The notes beneath the pieces were generated by a model that did not search any database, had not been told where the DNA came from, and was given only the letters and a program-made list of their open reading frames with translations. From a virus, in the IMG/VR virus record IMGVR_UViG_3300047319_001564, positions 1 to 53,359 of that record: 53,359 bases of DNA; one strand, written 5' to 3'. This document shows, piece by piece, positions 47,823 to 53,359 of this stretch. Every line of letters starts with the position of its first letter. The first letter of the stretch is position 1. A program made the position numbers and the translations under genes.

Positions 47823-48373
47823 TTGCGTCGCATTTCCACGCTATTGCTCGACCCGAAGGTGTCACGCCTAAAGGCCTCGAGCGACCGCATCGCCACGTCG
47901 ACGTTCGTCTGCTCATAGGCCGGAAAGGTCACGACGCTGACTTCTGACAGCTTCATGTCCGTGACGGTCCGGATCGGAATCTTCCCCTCATAATTCCATT
48001 CATCCGCCAGCGTCCGGAATCCAAAGGACATGCCAGAGACGTCGCCGCGCGCCACACTGCGCATGATGTCGGCCGCATAGGAAATCTGGGTGTCGGGTTC
48101 GATCGAAACACGCAGACCCGTCGTATCTTTCCGGAGGCCGAGCGTGCCCGCGCGCACGCGGCCCAGAATTTTGGCGCTGTCATGATCGACCAGCGCCCGC
48201 ACGTCGGTGCCTTCCTTCAGGGCGCGATCGACCGCATCGGGACTGATGATCTCGCGGAAGCCGCCCAGGTCGACCGAGAGCGAATTGAAGACGATGGCAT
48301 AGCCGTTCAGGCGCTTCGCATCCTCGGCGCTCACGCGACATTCCGTAAACGAGCGACGCTCTAGGTCCGACAT
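47795..48373 (-). CDS. Prohead maturation protease (HK97-type, U35)
   Basis: The start at 48373 (MSDLERRSFTECRVSAEDAK) overlaps the portal stop. The product has LNGYAIVFNSLSVDLGGFRE, VRALVDHDSAKILGRV with the catalytic His, and VSGMSFGFRTLADEW with the catalytic Ser, as in HK97 gp4. It trims the delta domain of the capsid protein during head maturation. The gene order portal, protease, capsid supports this. Confidence 0.88.
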   Translation of the reverse strand: MSDLERRSFTECRVSAEDAKRLNGYAIVFNSLSVDLGGFREIISPDAVDRALKEGTDVRALVDHDSAKILGRVRAGTLGLRKDTTGLRVSIEPDTQISYAADIMRSVARGDVSGMSFGFRTLADEWNYEGKIPIRTVTDMKLSEVSVVTFPAYEQTNVDVAMRSLEAFRRDTFGSSNSVEMRRKWHRTQLAK

Positions 48374-50928
48374 GCGGCCTCCCCTTCTTGTATCAAGCGA
48401 TCGGCCACGCGTTCGGCCCGTTCTGTTTCCCATCGCGTCAGCAGGCGCGCGAGCGCCGCGGCCATTTCCTCACCATCGTCCGTCTCGGCGACATCGCTGA
48501 GACTGCGCCGGGATTCATCGATGTGTCGCGTGACTTCTCGCTCGAGCAAAGCCTCAGCATCCAGCCCGGTGCAGGCCGCCCACGCCAGGAGTACGGGCCG
48601 CAGGGCGGCGCGGCAGGCGTCCTCATGGAGCGGATAGAACCGATCGATCCACCCCTGAAGTTTTTCTGGGGTCTGCTGCGCTTTGCGGGCCCGCTCACAT
48701 TCCCGATACAGCAGCCGCTCAATCGTGTCGACCATGAGCGCCCGATGCGAGCTCCGGACGGCCGCCAGGCGCGCTTCAGCAGCCCGCTGCTGCTGTTCCC
48801 GAACGGCCGCGGCCGCGTCCAGCGCTTTGGCTTTCGTCTCTTCGCTCACAGCCCGAGCTTCTGTCTCGAGCAGGGCCTTCTGGAGTCCCTGCGCCATTTC
48901 TTCGTATTTTGCGACTTGAGCCCGAAGCTCCGCATTCAGTGCTTCCGATGGCGTCAACTTCAGCAGCAGTTCATTACGTTCCCCCTCGAGCGTCAGGAGC
49001 TGCGCCATGAGATTAGCGGCCCTGTCGGAGAGTTCAGTATGCGACGTCTTGGCGGCATCCCGTTCACGTTCGGCCACGCCCAGCATGACGTCGGTATCGT
49101 TTTTGGCCGCCTGCGCCTCCGTGAGATCGGCGGTCAATGCGGCCCGTTCCTTCTCGAAGGCGATCCGATGGGCGTCTGATTCTTGAATCAGTAGGGCCCG
49201 CGCATCGGCGACGTCAGCGATCCGCACGGCCTCGAGCGCGGCGAGCGCCGTGGTTTTCTCTGCGACGGTATCAGCCTTCGCGACCTGCGCCGCTTCGAGA
49301 TCGCGCACGAGCGCTGCCCGGTGCGTCTCAAAGACTGCCCGTTGTTGTGCCGCTGATTCGGCGGCCGCGAGACGAAGCGCGTCGAGATCTGCGGCATGTT
49401 TTGTGTCGAGGACCTGGATCGCCTCTTGTGTTGACTGGATCGTTTGCTTCGCGATCTCGCGATCGGTTTCCAGACTGGCGACCTGGGCGGTCAATTCCCC
49501 GATCCGCGCCTCAGCCTTGACGGCACGCTCGGTCTCGGCCTGAAGCCTCGTGGCATGCTCGGCCATCCGCGCCTCAATCTCGGCCGGATCCGCGGCAGTC
49601 TTCGGCGGCGCCGGCACGATGTTCGGCAACGCCGGCGGCGCCGCCTTGGTCTTCGCGATCTCGGCGTCAATGATCTCGTCCAACCTGTCGAGCGGGACCA
49701 TGTTCCGCATGACAAACAGACGATCTCCACCTGGGAGCGGATCGAGGTTTTCGCGATCGCGTATTTCGTTCGGCGTGATCCCGCCGACATTAAACTGCGC
49801 GGTATAGAGCGCTGAACGACCGGCCGCATCAACACTGAGCAGGTCCTTGGTCTCATGCTCGATGAACTGGATTTTCCGTTCCATCGAGTTGATCAGTTTG
49901 CGTTCGAGCTCCTGTTCCCAGAGCTCGAGCCAGGGCCGCAGACAGGACGTGTAGTAATCGAGATTTTGCTGTTCAACGTTGCTGAATGTGGCATCCGCGA
50001 GATCGGCGAGCTTATGCGGGGGCATCTTGAACCACCGGGCGATCTCTCGAATCTGAAAGACCCGCGTCTCGAGGAATTGCGCATCGTTCGGCGGGATCCC
50101 CATCCGCGCGTACGTGGCATCGTTGTAGAGGGCGAGTAATTTGTGCGCGCGCTCGACGCCCTGGTGCTGTTTATTCAGGACGTCCATGACATTGTCTTGC
50201 GCGGGCTGGGTCGGCCTCGGTCCCTTATACGAAATCACGCCGCCGAACGTCGCGCCGTTCCCAAAAAAGGTGGACCCGAATTTTTCCGCCGCGAGGCCGA
50301 GCCCCATCGATTCTCTGGCTTTCGCGACCACGGAATACCCGGTGATGCCGTCGAATCCCAGCCCGGGCACGTGAATCATGTCGGCGGCGTCGAGCACCGT
50401 CGGCGACCCGGTATTGTTGGTGACCCGGTACTGCAGCCCGCGGCCTGCACGAAAGGGTGTCACGCGGTCAGGCGTGATCGGCCACAGGGCGACAGGCCGA
50501 TTGCCACCATCGCGTTCGATTTCTGAATAGCCGTTCCCCCAGGTCAGCGCATGCGCCTGGATCGTGCGGCGCCAGACCATCGTTGACATTTCTGGATTCG
50601 GCGCATCATGGAGCAAGGGATACAACCGGTGATCCTCGAAGCGATCTTTGCCGCCATTCGGTAAGCGCTTATAGAGCATCAAGGGGAGCGACGCGATGTC
50701 ATCAGCAATCAGGGAGACCGCCGCGAAGACGGCTGAATAGTTGAGGGCGGTTTCTTCCGTGATCGAGACGCCGGCGCTTGTAGGCGTGCCACCCACATAG
50801 CCAGCGAAATCTTTGGCGCTCGTCGACCATGGCCCGAGCGTCCGCGATCGGATCGCATAGACCATTCGCTGAAACCAAGTCGCCGGCGCTTGCTGATGAA
50901 TGACACGAATCAGATCAGTGCGGGCCAT
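48361..50928 (-). CDS. Portal protein with ~430-residue coiled-coil extension
   Basis: Residues 1-425 form a HK97-type portal: NYSAVFAAVSLIADDIASLP, LYPLLHDAPNPEMSTMVWRR, WGNGYSEIERDGGNRPVALW, and FQIREIARWFKMPPHKLADL, then NFNVEQQNLDYYTSCLRPWL-like segments. The usual portal ends near here. An additional region of ~430 residues follows, mostly coiled coil (~440-690; ETERAVKAEARIGELTAQVA), and then a helical end (EKLQGWIDRFYPLHEDACR). Frame and overlap with the protease gene show that it is one reading frame. Confidence 0.85.
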   Translation of the reverse strand: MARTDLIRVIHQQAPATWFQRMVYAIRSRTLGPWSTSAKDFAGYVGGTPTSAGVSITEETALNYSAVFAAVSLIADDIASLPLMLYKRLPNGGKDRFEDHRLYPLLHDAPNPEMSTMVWRRTIQAHALTWGNGYSEIERDGGNRPVALWPITPDRVTPFRAGRGLQYRVTNNTGSPTVLDAADMIHVPGLGFDGITGYSVVAKARESMGLGLAAEKFGSTFFGNGATFGGVISYKGPRPTQPAQDNVMDVLNKQHQGVERAHKLLALYNDATYARMGIPPNDAQFLETRVFQIREIARWFKMPPHKLADLADATFSNVEQQNLDYYTSCLRPWLELWEQELERKLINSMERKIQFIEHETKDLLSVDAAGRSALYTAQFNVGGITPNEIRDRENLDPLPGGDRLFVMRNMVPLDRLDEIIDAEIAKTKAAPPALPNIVPAPPKTAADPAEIEARMAEHATRLQAETERAVKAEARIGELTAQVASLETDREIAKQTIQSTQEAIQVLDTKHAADLDALRLAAAESAAQQRAVFETHRAALVRDLEAAQVAKADTVAEKTTALAALEAVRIADVADARALLIQESDAHRIAFEKERAALTADLTEAQAAKNDTDVMLGVAERERDAAKTSHTELSDRAANLMAQLLTLEGERNELLLKLTPSEALNAELRAQVAKYEEMAQGLQKALLETEARAVSEETKAKALDAAAAVREQQQRAAEARLAAVRSSHRALMVDTIERLLYRECERARKAQQTPEKLQGWIDRFYPLHEDACRAALRPVLLAWAACTGLDAEALLEREVTRHIDESRRSLSDVAETDDGEEMAAALARLLTRWETERAERVADRLIQEGEAACRT

Positions 50929-51099
50929 TTAATGCACCTGCCTGCGCGTCACGCGCACCTGTTGGCCATTCGGCATCTTGACCAATTCAGATTCTCCTGG
51001 TTTGAGTGTGACGACCACCTGACCGAAGCCGCCGCGCGGGTCTGGGTACGGGATCGCGATGCTCGGCTCGTCGATCACAATCTCGCGCGGAGTATTCAT
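50929..51099 (-). CDS. Small protein between terminase and portal
   Basis: A 56-residue frame (MNTPREIVIDEPSIAIPYPD, then GFGQVVVTLKPGESELVKM, ending TRRQVH) starts with an ATGA overlap on the terminase stop and ends just before the portal start. The short, beta-like, basic-tailed protein is probably a head component or a packaging accessory. Function unknown. Confidence 0.65.
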   Translation of the reverse strand: MNTPREIVIDEPSIAIPYPDPRGGFGQVVVTLKPGESELVKMPNGQQVRVTRRQVH

Positions 51100-52823
51100 A
51101 GCCACTCCGCCATCACGCCAGAGGCCTGCGCCGGCATGCGCAACTGAAGGGCCGTCGCGATCGTGGGACCGATCACCGGATCAATCCGGCCACGGCTCTT
51201 CCCTTTCACGAACATCAAATTGTCTTTGCCGTCCCGCTGGCCCACGGTATTGGAGACCGACCATGCGGTCACCGGACAGCCACGCGCATCAATATCCCCG
51301 GCCAGAATGTCGGCCTGGACGCGCAGGCAAGCTGAGCTCATCCCCGCATACGTCTGCGGCACGGCGAGGACCTGTTCTTCAGTGAACCCATCCTCCTGGA
51401 CGAGTTCCTCGATCAGCTTGTCCGCATGCCAGGGGTCGAAACCGATCCGTTCGATGTCGTACTTCGTGCGCAGCTCCGCGAGCGTCTCGCGAATCACCCG
51501 ATGATCGAGCCGCACGCCCGGCGTCGTTTTCAGCCAGCCCTGCTGCGCCCAGATGTCATAGGGCGCCCGATCCCGATGCGCACGGTCCTTGAGGGTATCC
51601 GCCGGCGTCCAGATGAATTGCAACCAGCGCGTGTGTGGGCGGCCAGGCGCCGGCGGAAAGACCAGCGTGAGATCCATAAGGTCGATCTTCGAGGCGAGGT
51701 CGATGCCGACAAAGCAGGGTTCGTGCTCGAGCTCCGCCGGATCCCACGTCGACTGCCCATTCCGCCAGCCCTCGAGCGAAAGACAGGGCGCCGTCGAGTT
51801 GACCCAGAGATTGAGCCGCTTCTGTTTGAACTCCGCGGCCGCGCTCGGCATCTGCTTCGCTTTCGCGGCCAATTTCCGGACATCGTCGGGATTTACGGCG
51901 CCGCCCCAATGTGGATTGGCCTTCTGCCAGGTCGCCTCGGCCCACGGATCATCGGCCTCGTCGGCGTGCGCAATGAAGGCGAAGAATGCCAGTGTGGAGG
52001 CATCGTCCTCCAAGACCCCGTCGAGAATTTTGCAGGCGTAGTCGTGCTGATCGCCACACGGCGACACCGGATCATCGCCCGCCGTCGTGATCTGGAAATT
52101 CAGGAAGGTTTCGCGCGCGCCGGTCGCACTCTCCATCACGTCGATCAGGGCCCGCGTCTTCATCGCGTGGAATTCATCCGTGATGATGAGGCTGGGGTTT
52201 AGGCCATCCGTCGTATCGGAATCCGATCCCAGCGGCTCGAGCTTCTGCGCGGTTTTGTTCCGATGGAGATTATTGGCGTTGACCTCGATGCGCGAGAGCA
52301 GGCTCGGCGACGACAGCACCAGGCGCTTGCAGTCACCGAAGACGATCTTGGCCTGCTTTTCCTTGGTCGCGATGCAGTACCCTTCCGCGCCAGGCTCACC
52401 CTCGAAGAACGTCACGTACACCGCGACGATCGCCGCCTCAAACGATTTGCCATTCTTGCGGGGAATTTCGTTGTAGGCCGTCGTGAACCGTCGCAGACCG
52501 GTGTCGACGTGACGCCAGCCGAAGATCGATCCGAGCCGAAACACCTGGCAGGGCGTCGCGTCGAAGGGATGACCGGCCCAGCGCTTCCCCTTGTAATGCT
52601 TCGCTTGCTTCGCGAACTCTAGAAATCGCAGCGCGCAGGGCAGCAGTCTCTTCCCATTTCGCGCTTCCCACAGAAACCGGTACGGAAAGCCTGGCGTATT
52701 CTCCCGAGCTCGATCGCGGAGATGTCGGACGCAGGCCAGCCGATGGTATTTACCAGCCGGGATCTCGCCGGCGACGACCGACCGTGCGTAGTCGTCGACC
52801 GGGTTAGTTGATGGACGAATCAT
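51096..52823 (-). CDS. terL: Terminase large subunit
   Basis: This 575-residue protein has a Walker A-like IPRKNGKS in RFTTAYNEIPRKNGKSFEAA, a Walker B LIITDEFHAM, and C-terminal nuclease Asp residues in FVGIDLASKIDLMDLT, IGFDPWHADKLIEEL and GKSRGRIDPVIGP. This is the HK97/YonF-type packaging motor and nuclease. It overlaps the small subunit gene by 20 bases. Confidence 0.93.
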   Translation of the reverse strand: MIRPSTNPVDDYARSVVAGEIPAGKYHRLACVRHLRDRARENTPGFPYRFLWEARNGKRLLPCALRFLEFAKQAKHYKGKRWAGHPFDATPCQVFRLGSIFGWRHVDTGLRRFTTAYNEIPRKNGKSFEAAIVAVYVTFFEGEPGAEGYCIATKEKQAKIVFGDCKRLVLSSPSLLSRIEVNANNLHRNKTAQKLEPLGSDSDTTDGLNPSLIITDEFHAMKTRALIDVMESATGARETFLNFQITTAGDDPVSPCGDQHDYACKILDGVLEDDASTLAFFAFIAHADEADDPWAEATWQKANPHWGGAVNPDDVRKLAAKAKQMPSAAAEFKQKRLNLWVNSTAPCLSLEGWRNGQSTWDPAELEHEPCFVGIDLASKIDLMDLTLVFPPAPGRPHTRWLQFIWTPADTLKDRAHRDRAPYDIWAQQGWLKTTPGVRLDHRVIRETLAELRTKYDIERIGFDPWHADKLIEELVQEDGFTEEQVLAVPQTYAGMSSACLRVQADILAGDIDARGCPVTAWSVSNTVGQRDGKDNLMFVKGKSRGRIDPVIGPTIATALQLRMPAQASGVMAEWL

Positions 52824-53301
52824 CGGCCTCGTCGAATTGGCTCATCGGATCATCAGGGATCGATTCGCCCGTTCCGCCCACCGGTTTCGGGGCACGAATC
52901 GAAGACGCGGGATTCAAGATCAAATCGTTCTCATACAGCCGACTCGCGAGCAACCATTGCCGAAGTTCCTTTCGCACGTTCGAACGCTGCTCAACATCCT
53001 GGCGCTTTCTCGAGGTGAGCGCACTCCGGAGATCCGCCACGACCGCCAGTGACGTGCAGTACTTGGCGAGGGTATCTCTCGCCTTCAGCGTCAGTCTCCG
53101 CTCCGCGGCGAGCTGCGGCGCGTAATACCGCCAGAACGTCTGCTCTGATTTCGAGAGACCCGGCGGCGGATCGCAGACCAAGATCGGCGCGTCGGCGTCG
53201 CCCTTCTGCCGATGATGTGGACGTTCCCGGCTGCCGTGCAGGGCCCGCGCCAGGGCGTCCTGCGGCAAGGGCCCCGTTTTCCCGTGTCCTCCTCGTGGCA
53301 T
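52804..53301 (-). CDS. terS: Terminase small subunit (P27 family)
   Basis: This 165-residue protein has DPPPGLSKSEQTFWRYYAPQ, LAAERRLTLKARDTLAKYCT and ALTSRKRQDVEQRSNVRKEL, matching P27-type small terminases, which have a helical DNA-recognition domain. It selects phage DNA for packaging. Upstream in the same direction lies the HNH remnant. Confidence 0.85.
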   Translation of the reverse strand: MPRGGHGKTGPLPQDALARALHGSRERPHHRQKGDADAPILVCDPPPGLSKSEQTFWRYYAPQLAAERRLTLKARDTLAKYCTSLAVVADLRSALTSRKRQDVEQRSNVRKELRQWLLASRLYENDLILNPASSIRAPKPVGGTGESIPDDPMSQFDEADDSSIN

Positions 53302-53304
53302 GTG

Positions 53305-53359
53305 TCAAAGATTTTCCGAGTCCCTGAAATCCTTTAACCCGTCCACACGCGGCTGAGGC
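53305..53359 (-). CDS. Probable C-terminal remnant of the HNH endonuclease (runs off the right edge)
   Basis: At the right edge a frame reads PQPRVDGLKDFRDSENL and stops three bases before the small terminase ATG. The gene just upstream of a P27 terminase is often an HNH endonuclease, and the left edge holds an HNH start with no end. These 55 bases are therefore probably the end of the same gene. Joined end to end, the frames do not match, so some bases must be missing. Confidence 0.5.
   Translation of the reverse strand, partial: PQPRVDGLKDFRDSENL

Noticed and set aside
1-53359. Diversity-generating retroelement
   Set aside because: No reverse transcriptase gene and no template/variable repeat pair were seen near the fibre or hub genes.
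1-53359. Exact direct repeat between the two window ends
   Set aside because: The first and last bases do not match, so circularity rests on gene order and the split HNH gene, not on an overlap.

Overview
The window reads as an almost complete genome of a temperate, siphovirus-like, tailed phage with an HK97-type head, or as the circularly permuted or excised form of a prophage. The DNA is GC-rich and genes are tightly packed, most joined by ATGA, GTGA, TTGA or TAATG overlaps. Small lipoproteins and a muramidase near the lysis genes suggest a Gram-negative host with an outer membrane. The host itself cannot be named from the sequence; the attachment site is the 3' half of a tRNA-Met(CAT) gene.

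Layout. (1) 1-5.6 kb, minus strand: a partial HNH endonuclease, a fibre-tail adaptor-like protein, a protein of fourteen ~48-residue repeats, two paralogous virion-type proteins and other likely appendage proteins. (2) 5.6-22.2 kb, minus strand: the early operon. It holds many small zinc-ribbon and winged-helix proteins, a homing HNH endonuclease, a HerA-like ATPase, a C5-cytosine and two N6-adenine DNA methyltransferases, RusA, a replication-type protein, a Cas4/RecB-like nuclease, RecT, and two HTH regulators. (3) 22.2-25.7 kb, plus strand: the lysogeny operon, with an HTH repressor, a membrane/zinc-ribbon protein, a PIN-domain protein and its partner, and a tyrosine integrase. It diverges from the early operon at an operator-rich promoter region. 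(4) 25.87-25.91 kb: attP. (5) 26-28 kb, plus strand: accessory genes, namely a secreted protein, a zinc-ribbon protein and a HigBA toxin-antitoxin pair. Two look-alike promoters there carry the same type of inverted-repeat operator. (6) 28.0-53.3 kb, minus strand: the late genes. Read in transcription order (right to left) these are small terminase, large terminase, portal, protease, RHH protein, major capsid, connectors, four glycosyltransferases, tail tube, frameshifted tail chaperones, tape measure, tail hub with a His-x-Asp array, radical SAM/SPASM enzyme, CC-motif methyltransferase, fibre, holin-like protein, lysozyme, lipoproteins and small membrane proteins.

How the parts fit. If the molecule is circular, one leftward transcription direction runs from the early promoter at 22.2 kb through the fibres (0 kb), across the window ends into the terminase (53.3 kb) and down to lysis (28 kb). 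The two window ends look like the two ends of a single HNH gene, with a short piece missing between them.

The most unusual element is at 32.5-37.1 kb. A tail-hub protein carries about 43 His-x-Asp units over ~210 residues. It is followed, with overlapping start and stop codons, by a SPASM radical SAM enzyme that itself ends in six His-x-Asp units, and then by a Cys-Cys-motif/methyltransferase fusion. The arrangement resembles a RiPP-type maturation cassette acting on a virion protein.
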